From a virus: DNA of 24,982 bases. Below, in pieces: positions 1 through 7,738 of the stretch. Numbering within the stretch: position 1 is the stretch's first letter; each line of letters begins with the position of its first letter. The translations under genes were made by a program, and so were the position numbers. Location: IMG/VR virus record IMGVR_UViG_3300028388_006299, positions 1-24,982 of that record; one strand, written 5' to 3'. The notes under the pieces were generated by a model, which saw only the letters and a program-made list of their open reading frames with translations, was not told where the DNA came from and searched no databases.

Positions 1-1
1 A

Positions 2-436
2 GATACACACAATATTATACCTCCAGAAAGATATAAAATAGATTCTTATCTAAAAAATTATGAAAGATTTAAGATTAAATTAGTTAACTTTAAAGTAACG
101 CACACAAAAGAAAACGAAGCGTTAGTTGTATCTTTATATGATCATATGAGTACAATATTTAAAAAAGACTATAACTTTTCTCTTTGCAAAGACTTAGTTT
201 TAAATAATAAAATAAACAATAAATCAAAAGACATAGAAAACATATTACCATTTATAATTCAAAGAATTTTTTTAGATTTTTTAAAAAAAATTTTACCAGT
301 CAATTTAGGTGTAATGGTTTATGATAGCTACTTGCAAAAAAACATTGTAATAAAAACATTTAATCAAACAAATTATATAGAGAAGAAAAAGCCATTAGAA
401 TATGATAATGTTTTTATATTACCGGGAGTTTTTTAA
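2..436 (+). CDS. hypothetical protein, 5'-partial at window edge
   Basis: The reading frame is open from base 2 through to the stop at 434-436, so this is the C-terminal 144 residues of a longer protein that begins outside the window. An ATG at 146 is in frame, but it has no Shine-Dalgarno sequence ahead of it and the upstream codons read as ordinary protein, so I do not take it as the start. The visible part has a basic, Asn/Lys-rich first half and a more hydrophobic segment (FIIQRIFLDFLKKILPVNLG, roughly residues 80-100 of the fragment), then a beta-like end. No motif is recognised. Its stop codon directly abuts the ATG of the next gene, which suggests one operon. Confidence 0.7.
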   Translation, partial: DTHNIIPPERYKIDSYLKNYERFKIKLVNFKVTHTKENEALVVSLYDHMSTIFKKDYNFSLCKDLVLNNKINNKSKDIENILPFIIQRIFLDFLKKILPVNLGVMVYDSYLQKNIVIKTFNQTNYIEKKKPLEYDNVFILPGVF

Positions 437-712
437 ATGTTTGAAAATATAGATACTAGACATAAAGAATCAATAATAGAACTTCTAGAAGAGATAATTA
501 AATTCTACAAAGAAGATAACTGGCTTATTGTAAAAAAATATATATTAAGATATTCTCACCCAGACATTAGAAAATATTTTTCTACTAGACATTATAAAAC
601 AAAGAAACATACTTTAAATTGCTTTGAAGAATCATTTATTAGTTTCTGTTTTAATAATTATAACTTGACCTTAAAATTGTATGAAGAAGACAAACATTAT
701 GAAACAGAATAA
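437..712 (+). CDS. hypothetical protein, 91 aa
   Basis: This small protein of unknown function starts with no spacing after the stop of the preceding gene, with GGGAG about ten bases upstream inside that gene. The sequence is helical and charged (KESIIELLEEIIKFYKED near the N-terminus), with several His and Tyr residues in the middle (YSHPDIRKYF, TRHYKTKKHT) and two Cys. No signal peptide, membrane segment or known motif is visible. Its end overlaps the start of the next gene by 14 to 32 bases, depending on which start that gene uses. Both the overlap and the polarity suggest translational coupling. Confidence 0.65.
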   Translation: MFENIDTRHKESIIELLEEIIKFYKEDNWLIVKKYILRYSHPDIRKYFSTRHYKTKKHTLNCFEESFISFCFNNYNLTLKLYEEDKHYETE

Positions 713-2471
713 AAAAACATTAAAAATTAAAAACAAAAAGCTCATGCTAGAACTAGGCGATGATTATGGAGAATTAAATACAATAGTAGGAGTAGCTACT
801 GACGTTGCTAAATTCGCTACAGACAGCTTAAAATTCTGGGGAAACATGTCTAAGTTTCTTTTAAAATCCTCTTGGTATACGTTTCGCGCAAAAATTTTAA
901 ATAACATGTCACAAGAAGATTACGAAAAAGCTCTTAAAGATACTAGAATATATTTTGTTAACGATTCAGACAGAAACATATCATCAATAGATTCTAATAT
1001 ATCACAGATGCTTTCAAACGCAGGAATTTCTGAGGCAGAAATTAATTCTTATATGCTAGGACTTCCTGGTTATAATATAATTGAAAATATAAATGCTAGC
1101 GACATTCTTACAGGAAGAGCTTTTGACAAGCTTGAAGACAACGTAGTTAGGGCTTCTAATCATAGAGCTATCGATTTAATTATCTTCTATATGTATTACG
1201 ACTTAGAGGAAAGCTTAAGAAAAGAAAAAAACCCGGCAACAGATGAATTCATCGAAAAAATTAAAATTAATAGAGCATCTGAATTTAAAGTGTTAGAGAA
1301 AAAAATTATTAATTTTCTTGAAAAAAGAATTGGCGATAATGTTTTTGATGTTCTTAACTATTTAAAGAAAACAAAATCAGGCAAGATAATGAAAATTTTA
1401 GACTCTTGTAACATAAACGGCACACACCGATATGATAAAATAAACAAAGAAAATAAAGCAAATGAGTTTTTAAATCATACTAAAAATGTTTTTGCATCTA
1501 TTAAAAAAACAAGTAATACTAATGAAAATGTTAAATCTAGTCTTTCTATAAGTGGAAAAAGTATAGAGTTAATTAAAGAGTATAACGAAGAATATAATCA
1601 AAAAACTTGGGATAGAGATTTTAAAAATCTTCTTAGGTCTTTTTCTAGATCTTTGGTCTTATTAAACAAAGAAATTAGAGACTTAGCATTAGAGTTTCAT
1701 AAAAAGAAATTCCAGAGTATGCTGGAAAAAGCTGAAAAAGAACGCGAGTCAAAGATCACAGAAAAAGGCGGAAAAGAAGATATAAAGCTAGACAGGTTAA
1801 AAGGCCTTGAAAAGTTTGTTTGTACTGCTGGATTTGAAGTAAATCACTATTTTGCAGAAATAAATTTTTTAAATAGCATTATTGAAAACCCAGTTAATAA
1901 CAGTAAAGAAATAACTGAAAGAATGCAAAAGTCTTATAAAGACGTAATGAATAAAGCTGAAGTTTTTAATTCTATAAAATCTGAAGTTATTTCATTTGTT
2001 AATCAAAGCGCGAATAACAAATATGTAAATGAATTAGATAAAAAACTCAGTGATTTACAAAAAGAAAAAGTCAAGCTAATAAAAGACTCTTCAACATCCA
2101 AAAACAAAGAATTAAAAGAAAAATATATTGAACTTTTTAATTTTAAGAAAAAAATTTTAATATTAGCTTATGCAGATGGTTATTTTAAATATTTGTCAAG
2201 TGTTTTTGAAAAACAAACGTTGGACGATTTCCAAGAATACGCTAAAAACGTCTTAGATGAAAAAACTAATTCTGACTTTTTGCCGGACACAATAAAAAAA
2301 ATATTAGAAAAGTTAAAAGACTTTAACTCTGCTGATATTAAAAAAAGATTTTCAGACTTAGAAGATTTAATGCAGAGTCAAAAGTCTTCTGCAGAACAGT
2401 CAATAAAGGATGCCGAGCCTGAAATTGAAGCATTGAAGCAACAAACAGGTAATACAAATAATAAAAAATAA
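699..2471 (+). CDS. large helical protein of unknown function, about 590 aa
   Basis: This long open frame was not recognised. I prefer the ATG at 699 because AGAAG lies nine bases before it; an in-frame ATG at 681 has no ribosome-binding purines and would add six residues. The first 30 residues are basic. A more hydrophobic stretch follows (VATDVAKFATDSLKFWGN and then FLLKSSWYTF), and the remaining roughly 500 residues are almost wholly helical and charged, with coiled-coil-like runs such as ELDKKLSDLQKEKVKLIKD and a Gln/Asn/Lys tail. There is no signal peptide, catalytic motif or Cys-rich region. A structural or internal virion protein is possible, but that is a guess from composition only. 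Spacing to the next gene is 48 bases. Confidence 0.6.
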   Translation: MKQNKKTLKIKNKKLMLELGDDYGELNTIVGVATDVAKFATDSLKFWGNMSKFLLKSSWYTFRAKILNNMSQEDYEKALKDTRIYFVNDSDRNISSIDSNISQMLSNAGISEAEINSYMLGLPGYNIIENINASDILTGRAFDKLEDNVVRASNHRAIDLIIFYMYYDLEESLRKEKNPATDEFIEKIKINRASEFKVLEKKIINFLEKRIGDNVFDVLNYLKKTKSGKIMKILDSCNINGTHRYDKINKENKANEFLNHTKNVFASIKKTSNTNENVKSSLSISGKSIELIKEYNEEYNQKTWDRDFKNLLRSFSRSLVLLNKEIRDLALEFHKKKFQSMLEKAEKERESKITEKGGKEDIKLDRLKGLEKFVCTAGFEVNHYFAEINFLNSIIENPVNNSKEITERMQKSYKDVMNKAEVFNSIKSEVISFVNQSANNKYVNELDKKLSDLQKEKVKLIKDSSTSKNKELKEKYIELFNFKKKILILAYADGYFKYLSSVFEKQTLDDFQEYAKNVLDEKTNSDFLPDTIKKILEKLKDFNSADIKKRFSDLEDLMQSQKSSAEQSIKDAEPEIEALKQQTGNTNNKK

Positions 2472-2519
2472 GTGTAAATATTTAAAAATCTTTTTATGAT
2501 TCATTAAAAAGGAGTTTTA

Positions 2520-2861
2520 ATGAATCGTCAACCTGAAATTTGTTATGAAGATTTTTCTAGAGGAGAAGCTACAATTACTGGTGGTTTGCCTTTTATAAAC
2601 ATTGATGAAGGAAATATGCCTAGTGTATTGTTTATGTATGAATCAAGAAAGATCGAAGAAGAAACTTTAGAAAGAGAAATTGTGTTGCATTCTTATGCAA
2701 ACATGCTACAGCTAAAGTCTGCTTTAAGTCCAGAGCTATATGATCAAGTAAGAGAAGCATTAGGTTTAATGCCGCTAAAAAAGGCAGAAGAATTAGGTGC
2801 AGGAATTAATGATCAAGTAAGCAGTAATCTAGAAAATGCAAAAAAAATCGTTAGTAAATAA
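2520..2861 (+). CDS. conserved-looking phage protein, 113 aa
   Basis: The start is well supported by AAAAAGGAG seven bases ahead of the ATG at 2520. The protein is acidic, with a first half rich in turns (YEDFSRGEATITGGLPFINI) and a helical second half (LHSYANMLQLKSALSPELYD, then a helix ending in Lys). The style resembles small proteins of T4-like marine myoviruses that I remember, but I cannot name a family or function. It is followed 11 bases later by the next gene, so the two are probably co-translated. No signal peptide, Cys cluster or nuclease motif is visible. Confidence 0.65.
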   Translation: MNRQPEICYEDFSRGEATITGGLPFINIDEGNMPSVLFMYESRKIEEETLEREIVLHSYANMLQLKSALSPELYDQVREALGLMPLKKAEELGAGINDQVSSNLENAKKIVSK

Positions 2862-2872
2862 GGTGATGTTAT

Positions 2873-3346
2873 ATGGAATATAAAGTAGGACAAATACTCT
2901 ATACAATTATAAAAGATAGACAAATTGTAGTGCCTGTTCAAGTTGTAGAGCAAATTACAGTTAAAGATCTAGAGTCCGAAAAAACAAAATATAAAGTTTT
3001 GTTACCTAATAAAAAAACACAAAAAGTTAATATTGAAAAACTTGATAATGTTTTTTTAGATTTGGATGAAGTATCTGAGTACATCTTGACAAAAACAAAA
3101 GAATCAGTTGATAAAATGGTAGAAGATGCTATTCATTTAGAAGATACGTTTTTCAAAGTTAATCCAAGCAAAGATATTGACATTGTGTGTATAAATGAAA
3201 ATAATAAAGTTAAAATAAATGGTAACAACAAATTAAAAATCAATTTAGAAAATGGACAAGTTGCCAACATTATTGATAATACCTCAACCTTAGACGACAG
3301 TCTTACACAGCAAATCAAAGAGGAAGATGAAAGTACTACTACTTGA
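2873..3346 (+). CDS. hypothetical protein with a possible SH3-like N-terminus, 157 aa
   Basis: AGGTGAT precedes the ATG. The first 60 residues alternate hydrophobic and polar residues and open with VGQILYTI, then VVPVQVVEQITVK and KYKVLLPNKKTQKVNI, which looks like a small beta barrel. A helix (LDEVSEYILTKTKESVDKMV) and an acidic, low-complexity tail ending in EEDESTTT follow. The 3' end overlaps the exonuclease gene by 20 bases, so the two are likely coupled. I cannot assign a function; an accessory or scaffold role next to the exonuclease is only suggested by position. Confidence 0.6.
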   Translation: MEYKVGQILYTIIKDRQIVVPVQVVEQITVKDLESEKTKYKVLLPNKKTQKVNIEKLDNVFLDLDEVSEYILTKTKESVDKMVEDAIHLEDTFFKVNPSKDIDIVCINENNKVKINGNNKLKINLENGQVANIIDNTSTLDDSLTQQIKEEDESTTT

Positions 3347-4136
3347 CGGATACAATTTAATATATCGAGCACGTCACTCTAGAATGAACAAAGGTGACCA
3401 CTCAATTATATTTAATTTTTTTAGAAGCATAAGACCAATTATTGAAAAGTTTAATCCTGATCTGTGCTATTTTACTTTAGAGGGAAGACCTACACAACGT
3501 CTTAATGTCGATCCGAACTATAAAGGACAAAGAGTTTATCATAATAAAGACAATTTTTCAGAACAACGCAGAGAAATTATTAGACTTGTTAAAGAATATC
3601 TTCCTTTTGTAACAATTAGGCATAATGACTTTGAGTGTGATGATGTAATAGGCCATTTGTCTTCTGTTACACACAAAGAAGATGATGTAGTGATTATATC
3701 ATCTGATACTGACTTTATTCAGAGCATTAACGAAAATACTCGAGTTTATAGTCCAGTAAGAAAATGCTTTCTTGAAGAGACTGAATATGATTATGTTGCC
3801 TGGAAATCTCTAGTAGGGGACAAATCAGATAACATCGAAGGATTTACAGGCATCGGAGATAAAAAAGCGCAAAAGTTATTGTCTGATTCTAAATTGCTAG
3901 AAGAATTTCTACTTAAAGAAAATAATAGAGAAAAATATAACAAAAACTTTTTTATGGTTAAATTCCATAATCTTCATGATAGAGAAGAAGAGTTTGAAAA
4001 ATCAAAACCTAGCACTTGCAATTGGGAAGGTCTCAAAAAAGAATTTATAAATTTTGAATTTAATTCTATAATAGGAAAAGAAAAGTCTTGGGAAAAGTAT
4101 ATTAATACATTTTCTAATTTAGAAAGGAACATTTAA
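3327..4136 (+). CDS. 5'-3' exonuclease / flap endonuclease (T4 RNase H or PolA-exonuclease family)
   Basis: At 269 residues this matches the size of stand-alone phage flap nucleases, which remove RNA primers and 5' flaps during replication using two or three metal ions. Expected motifs appear in order: LLLDGYNLIYRA with D7, the FECDDVIGHL acidic cluster (E103, D105, D106), SSDTDF (D127, D129), then VGDKSDNIEGFTGIG (D165, D168 and a helix-three-turn-helix DNA-binding element, residues about 163-185). YKGQR near residue 66 fits the helical arch region. GAGGA sits just before the ATG, inside the preceding gene. It is cytoplasmic, with no signal peptide. A family-level call is safe; choosing between RNase H-like and FEN-like naming would need a search. 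Confidence 0.9.
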   Translation: MKVLLLDGYNLIYRARHSRMNKGDHSIIFNFFRSIRPIIEKFNPDLCYFTLEGRPTQRLNVDPNYKGQRVYHNKDNFSEQRREIIRLVKEYLPFVTIRHNDFECDDVIGHLSSVTHKEDDVVIISSDTDFIQSINENTRVYSPVRKCFLEETEYDYVAWKSLVGDKSDNIEGFTGIGDKKAQKLLSDSKLLEEFLLKENNREKYNKNFFMVKFHNLHDREEEFEKSKPSTCNWEGLKKEFINFEFNSIIGKEKSWEKYINTFSNLERNI

Positions 4137-4137
4137 G

Positions 4138-4356
4138 ATGACGACAGAAACAGTACTGCCAAACAATATCTTAGCAGAGTTAAGAAGTAGAAGTATCATT
4201 AGCGATAGTGAGGTTGCAATTCAAGCAGGCGACCTGTTTTACGCAAAAAACGTTTTAACAAACGAGAAAAGAATGATAGATGGTAATATGGTAACATCTA
4301 TGAAGCAAAACGAGTCACTTTCAGAGTCAAAGACGAAGACTTTGTTGAAAGGGTAA
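4138..4356 (+). CDS. hypothetical protein, 72 aa, directly upstream of GroEL
   Basis: AGGA lies about ten bases before the ATG, at the very end of the exonuclease gene. The protein is polar, with a helical start (NNILAELRSRSI), a short beta-like middle (EVAIQAGDLFYAKNVL) and a Ser/Lys-rich tail. I checked it as a possible GroES partner because it lies two bases upstream of the chaperonin gene, but it lacks the length, the glycine-rich mobile loop and the beta-barrel pattern of co-chaperonins. Function unknown. The tight spacing on both sides means it is transcribed with the exonuclease and GroEL. Confidence 0.6.
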   Translation: MTTETVLPNNILAELRSRSIISDSEVAIQAGDLFYAKNVLTNEKRMIDGNMVTSMKQNESLSESKTKTLLKG

Positions 4357-4358
4357 TA

Positions 4359-5990
4359 ATGTCTGATTTAATTTATTTTGACGCTGAAGCTCAGTCTTTA
4401 CTTAAAAGTGGTGTAAAAAAGCTTTGTGATGCTGTGTCAATTACAATGGGCCCACGTGGAAAACTTGTATTGATAGAAAAAAATAATGAGCCTCCTCATT
4501 TAACTAAGGATGGTGCAACAGTTGCTAAGAGCATTGTATTAGAAAATAGAGTTGAAGACTTAGGTGCAAAGCTACTAAAACAAGCAAGCGAAAACACAGC
4601 AACTGTTGCGGGCGATGGAAGTACAACATCTACAGTTCTTGCAAAAGAATTGTACTTTAGATCATCACAAGCCTTGCAAACAGGAATCGGGTCGCCTTCA
4701 GAAATTACAAACTTTTTAAATAAAAAAGTAGAAGAAGTAGTTAATATTCTTAGCGAAAAGTCAAGAAAAGTTTCGTCAAACGAAGAAATAAAACAAGTTG
4801 CAACTATTAGTGCTAACGGTGACGAGTATATCGGAAACCTTATTGCTAATGCTATGCTTGAGGTTGGAACGTCAGGTCTTGTAACTGTTGAAAAGTCAAA
4901 GACTACAAGCACAGAGCTTAAACTTGTTAGAGGTGTAAAGATTGATAGAGGATATGTTTCACCTTACTTTATAAACGACAACGAAAAATCAAAAACAGTA
5001 TTAGATGATCCTTTAGTTATGATTCTTTCTTGCAAGTTAAACTCTTTGACACAGATTCTTCCTGTTCTAGAAAAAGTCCATCAAACTGGCAAGCCTTTAT
5101 TTTTAATAGCAAATGATTACGAACAAGAAGTAATTCAGTCTTTACTTGCAAATGTTTCAAAAGGTATGCTTCAAGTATGTGCTGTTAGGTCTCCTTTTTA
5201 TGGAGAAAAAAGAAATCAAATTTTAACAGATCTTGCAAAAGCTCTAGGAACAAAAGTTTTTTATGACTTAGATGAAAAAGAAATTTCTAGTGCTGTACTT
5301 TCTGATTTAGGATCTTGCAAGAAAATTGAGACAACACACGATACAACTTTGTTTGTTGAATGCGCTTCTTGCGAAAACTCTGAAGAAATATCACGTGATA
5401 TTGAAAAGAAACTAGAAGACAAAACAATTACAAAGGAAGAAGAAGCATTTTACAAGCAGCGTCTTATTATCAATAAAGGGGTTGTTGCTGTATTGTCGAT
5501 TGGAGCACACACAGAGTCTGAACTTTTGGAATTAGTAGATAGAATTGACGATGCTTTGCACGCTACTAAAGCTGCAATTGAAAGCGGGTTTTTGCCTGGC
5601 GGAGGCATTGCCTTAGCAAAAGCAGGTATTAAGCTATTAGAAAATCTAAGTGAAGAATCTCTTCTCGATTCTACAGTTGCAAAGATCGTTGCTGACGCTT
5701 GCATTTCACCTTTAAGGAAAATCTTAAGAAACGGTGATAAGCCTGTTGACTATATTATTGAGATGATTAAAAATAATCCTCAATGGGAATACGGTTATAA
5801 TGTAAGAACAGAGCAATATGTAGATATGATTGAAGAAGGTATTATTGATCCACAGAAAGTAACAGCTACTGCAATTTCAAATGCTGTAAGTGTCTGTAAC
5901 AGTCTATTGTCAGTTGGTTGTATTGTACTAAACACGCAAGATTCTCATGCAGGAGTGCAGCTAGTTCAGTTATCTGACGATATGTATTAA
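4359..5990 (+). CDS. groEL: GroEL-like chaperonin (phage-encoded)
   Basis: This 543-residue protein is a full-length group I chaperonin, which refolds proteins in an ATP-driven ring. The equatorial ATP site is intact: GPRGK near residue 31, TKDGATVAK with D51, and GDGSTTSTVLAK with D86. D398 sits in RIDDALHATKAA, the position of the catalytic Asp of E. coli GroEL, and GGG follows at 414-416. The apical substrate and GroES contacts are kept at nearly identical numbering: Y199, Y203, F204, L234, L237 and I259. The C-terminal Gly-Met tail of bacterial GroEL is absent; the protein ends DDMY. No groES is visible in this window, so it either uses the host co-chaperonin, one encoded elsewhere, or none. 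A role in folding phage structural proteins is inferred from other phage chaperonins. Confidence 0.95.
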   Translation: MSDLIYFDAEAQSLLKSGVKKLCDAVSITMGPRGKLVLIEKNNEPPHLTKDGATVAKSIVLENRVEDLGAKLLKQASENTATVAGDGSTTSTVLAKELYFRSSQALQTGIGSPSEITNFLNKKVEEVVNILSEKSRKVSSNEEIKQVATISANGDEYIGNLIANAMLEVGTSGLVTVEKSKTTSTELKLVRGVKIDRGYVSPYFINDNEKSKTVLDDPLVMILSCKLNSLTQILPVLEKVHQTGKPLFLIANDYEQEVIQSLLANVSKGMLQVCAVRSPFYGEKRNQILTDLAKALGTKVFYDLDEKEISSAVLSDLGSCKKIETTHDTTLFVECASCENSEEISRDIEKKLEDKTITKEEEAFYKQRLIINKGVVAVLSIGAHTESELLELVDRIDDALHATKAAIESGFLPGGGIALAKAGIKLLENLSEESLLDSTVAKIVADACISPLRKILRNGDKPVDYIIEMIKNNPQWEYGYNVRTEQYVDMIEEGIIDPQKVTATAISNAVSVCNSLLSVGCIVLNTQDSHAGVQLVQLSDDMY

Positions 5991-6016
5991 TATAGTACAT
6001 TACAAAGGAGTCTTTT

Positions 6017-6205
6017 ATGACTACAAAAGTAGACATCGACGTTTTAACTGATATCTTAATTGAGCAACATAAAAAAGATCAAAAAATTAAAGACGAAACC
6101 GGTCGGCTGTTGCGAATTGAAGCACCTAACAGTCACAATTATAACACTATTGTTACACAAGAATTAAAGAAAGAACCTAAGCGTGTAATAATAATTGACA
6201 TATAA
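6017..6205 (+). CDS. hypothetical protein, 62 aa
   Basis: AAAGGAG seven bases upstream of the ATG strongly supports translation. The protein has an acidic and helical first third (VDIDVLTDILIEQHKKDQK), a loop (APNSHNYN) and a hydrophobic beta-like end (KRVIIIDI). No family is recognised. It lies between GroEL and the sigma factor gene in the same direction. Its last codons overlap a possible -35 element of a promoter for the sigma gene. Confidence 0.55.
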   Translation: MTTKVDIDVLTDILIEQHKKDQKIKDETGRLLRIEAPNSHNYNTIVTQELKKEPKRVIIIDI

Positions 6206-6225
6206 TATTATAAACAAAATATTAT
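6195..6225 (+). promoter_or_regulatory. possible sigma-70-type promoter ahead of the sigma factor gene
   Basis: A perfect TTGACA at 6195-6200 is followed, after a 19-base spacer, by TATTAT at 6220-6225 (one mismatch from TATAAT), 18 bases ahead of the sigma gene ATG. The spacer is longer than the optimal 17, and the region is so AT-rich that chance -10 matches are common. The TTGACA overlaps the last codons of the 62-aa gene. Low-confidence reading by eye. Confidence 0.25.
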
Positions 6226-6243
6226 ACAATTAAAGGAAATCAA

Positions 6244-6996
6244 ATGGCAGCAATTAGTGCAGACTATTCACGAATCATTAAAGAAAATCCTTTGCTAACA
6301 AAAAGACAAGAGATAGAGCTTTCTAGAAGAATTAAAAAAGGCGACGAAGCTGCAAGAAAAAAGCTTGTTGAGTCAAACTATAGACTTGTTATTTCAATTG
6401 CGAAGAAATATCATAGAAAAGACTTAGACTTTGAAGACTTATTACAAGAAAGCAGTATTGGCCTTCTTAAAGCAGTAAACAAGTTTGATCCTGAGTTAGG
6501 CTATAAATTTAGCACTTATGCATGTTGGTGGATTAAACAAGCTGCTTTGCAATACATAAATGAAAATTCTACTAACATTAAAGTGCCAACACATTCGAGG
6601 CTTTTAAATGCAAAGATTAAAAAAGAAATTTCTGAATTTGAAAATAAAAACGGAAGAAACCCGACGTTAAAAGAAATATCAAATCTTGTAGATGAACCTG
6701 TAAAGAAAATAAAGTATACCTTAAAATCTAATAAGCATATCGCGTCGATTGACAATAACAACGACGAGTCTAATACTTTTAGTATATTAAACAAAATAGA
6801 AGATACATCTGTTTACTCAAATCCTGCTGCATCTTTAGAAAATAAAGAGTTAAATCAGATTGTAGAACAGAGCTTGTCACTTTTAACTCCAAAAGAAGAA
6901 AAGATTATTAGACTTCGATTTGGAATTAACAACAATGATAGTAATTTTGAAAAATTTCCTGTAACACCTGAAATGAGAGAATACCTTGAAAACTAA
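6244..6996 (+). CDS. RNA polymerase sigma factor, sigma-70 family, lacking region 4.2 in this frame
   Basis: This protein would direct RNA polymerase to phage promoters. Region 1.2 is at about residues 8-35 (NPLLTKRQEIELSRRIKKGD), region 2 at 40-108 (DLLQESSIGLLKAVNKFDP and YKFSTYACWWIKQA, the core-binding and -10-recognition helices), regions 3.0-3.1 at 109-165 (VPTHSRLLNAK, then PTLKEISNLV) and region 4.1 at 205-228 (LTPKEEKIIRLRFGIN). The frame then ends at residue 250 before the -35-binding helix-turn-helix. That missing segment seems to be encoded in the next frame, starting at a TTG 11 bases before this stop. AAAGGA precedes the ATG. Without region 4.2 it could recognise -10 elements only, or work with the second protein. 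Confidence 0.9.
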   Translation: MAAISADYSRIIKENPLLTKRQEIELSRRIKKGDEAARKKLVESNYRLVISIAKKYHRKDLDFEDLLQESSIGLLKAVNKFDPELGYKFSTYACWWIKQAALQYINENSTNIKVPTHSRLLNAKIKKEISEFENKNGRNPTLKEISNLVDEPVKKIKYTLKSNKHIASIDNNNDESNTFSILNKIEDTSVYSNPAASLENKELNQIVEQSLSLLTPKEEKIIRLRFGINNNDSNFEKFPVTPEMREYLEN

Positions 6997-7240
6997 AAAA
7001 TATGTAACAGTAAAAAACTCTGGATTAGGTCTTTATGACATTGCGAAAGTTATGACAAAAGATGGCGAAAAAATGAATCACTCAACTGTGAGAAATATTA
7101 TCAATAGATCATTTGTTAAAATTGCTGCAAATATTTCAAAAAAATACGAGCTTAATCATAGCCAAGAAGAGATATTTAATATTGCAAAGTCACCTGACTT
7201 TCAAGAGTCTGTTATTGAATTATTAAAGAGAAAAAAATGA
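6986..7240 (+). CDS. sigma region 4.2-like helix-turn-helix protein, separate overlapping frame
   Basis: This 84-residue frame opens with a TTG that overlaps the end of the sigma gene by 11 bases, in the +1 frame relative to it. Residues about 14-48 (LGLYDIAKVMT, then NHSTVRNIINRSFVKIA) have the layout of sigma region 4.2: a first helix, a turn, then a recognition helix starting at STVRNII. A basic helical tail follows. It may be translated by coupling as a second sigma subunit, by +1 frameshifting on the sigma message, or the split may be a sequence error or real mutation. In its own frame the segment is open only from 6977, so a fused product would have to shift between 6977 and 6993. The next gene overlaps by ATGA. 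Confidence 0.7.
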   Translation: MKTKKYVTVKNSGLGLYDIAKVMTKDGEKMNHSTVRNIINRSFVKIAANISKKYELNHSQEEIFNIAKSPDFQESVIELLKRKK

Positions 7241-7539
7241 AAGATGAACATCTAATAAACTACAGTTTGTTTTGCAGTCGAAAAAAATTTAGCCTGTATA
7301 GTTTTTTATTAAAAAATAAAGAATTTTGTTACGAAGATATTTTAGAGTATTTTAGAGATAAAAGTGTAACACCTCCGAGCAAAGAGTTGTTTGACAAGAC
7401 AAGACAAAAAGTTTTAGTTGAACTAACACCTCAGGCAGCTTCTAAGACTAAAGAAACTAAAAAAAATAAAGAATCAGAAAAAACTTCTAAGCCTAAGACT
7501 AAAAGAAAAAGTCGAAGAAGAAAAAATGAACAAAGCTGA
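7237..7539 (+). CDS. hypothetical protein with lysine/arginine-rich tail, 100 aa
   Basis: The ATG overlaps the previous stop as ATGA, with AAAGAG before it. The first 60 residues look folded and helical (FSLYSFLLKNKEFCYEDILE), while the last 30 are a low-complexity basic tail of Lys, Thr, Ser and Arg (KPKTKRKSRRRKNEQS). Such a tail usually indicates nucleic-acid binding, but no family is recognised. It lies directly downstream of the sigma genes and is coupled to the next gene by a 14-base overlap, so a role in transcription or DNA handling is conceivable by position only. Confidence 0.55.
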   Translation: MKDEHLINYSLFCSRKKFSLYSFLLKNKEFCYEDILEYFRDKSVTPPSKELFDKTRQKVLVELTPQAASKTKETKKNKESEKTSKPKTKRKSRRRKNEQS

Positions 7540-7717
7540 GTGGACTGATTGTTTTTTCTATGTTAAAGACTTATTTAGTCTTGATAGAAAAAGAATTGTA
7601 GAAAAGATTTTAGAGTCTAGTAAGTGCAGACAAGATCTAAATAATAAAGACTCTTATCAAAAAAACAAATTAAAAGACCGATACGGAAGAAAACAAAAAA
7701 AAAGCTACGGCGAATAA
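7526..7717 (+). CDS. hypothetical basic protein, 63 aa
   Basis: GAAGAAG lies five bases before the ATG, and the gene overlaps its upstream neighbour by 14 bases. The N-terminus is folded-looking (AEWTDCFFYVKDLFSLDRKR) and the second half is strongly basic and polar (LKDRYGRKQKKSYGE). There is no signal peptide or known motif. It is separated by 21 bases from the lipoprotein gene. Unknown function; the call rests on start signal, overlap and orientation. Confidence 0.5.
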   Translation: MNKAEWTDCFFYVKDLFSLDRKRIVEKILESSKCRQDLNNKDSYQKNKLKDRYGRKQKKSYGE

Positions 7718-7738
7718 TTAAAACTTTAAGGCGGAAAC

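Noticed and set aside
146-436. Complete 96-aa gene starting at 146
   Set aside because: The frame is open back to base 2 and the ATG lacks a ribosome-binding site, so a truncated longer gene is the better reading.
4138-4356. 72-aa protein as a possible GroES partner of GroEL
   Set aside because: Position is right, but it is too short and has no glycine-rich mobile loop or co-chaperonin beta pattern.
4496-4912. Minus-strand open frame of 138 codons opposite GroEL
   Set aside because: It lies wholly inside a strongly conserved plus-strand gene, has Ser/Phe-rich antisense composition and no start signal. The same applies to 5450-5704 and 6516-6794.
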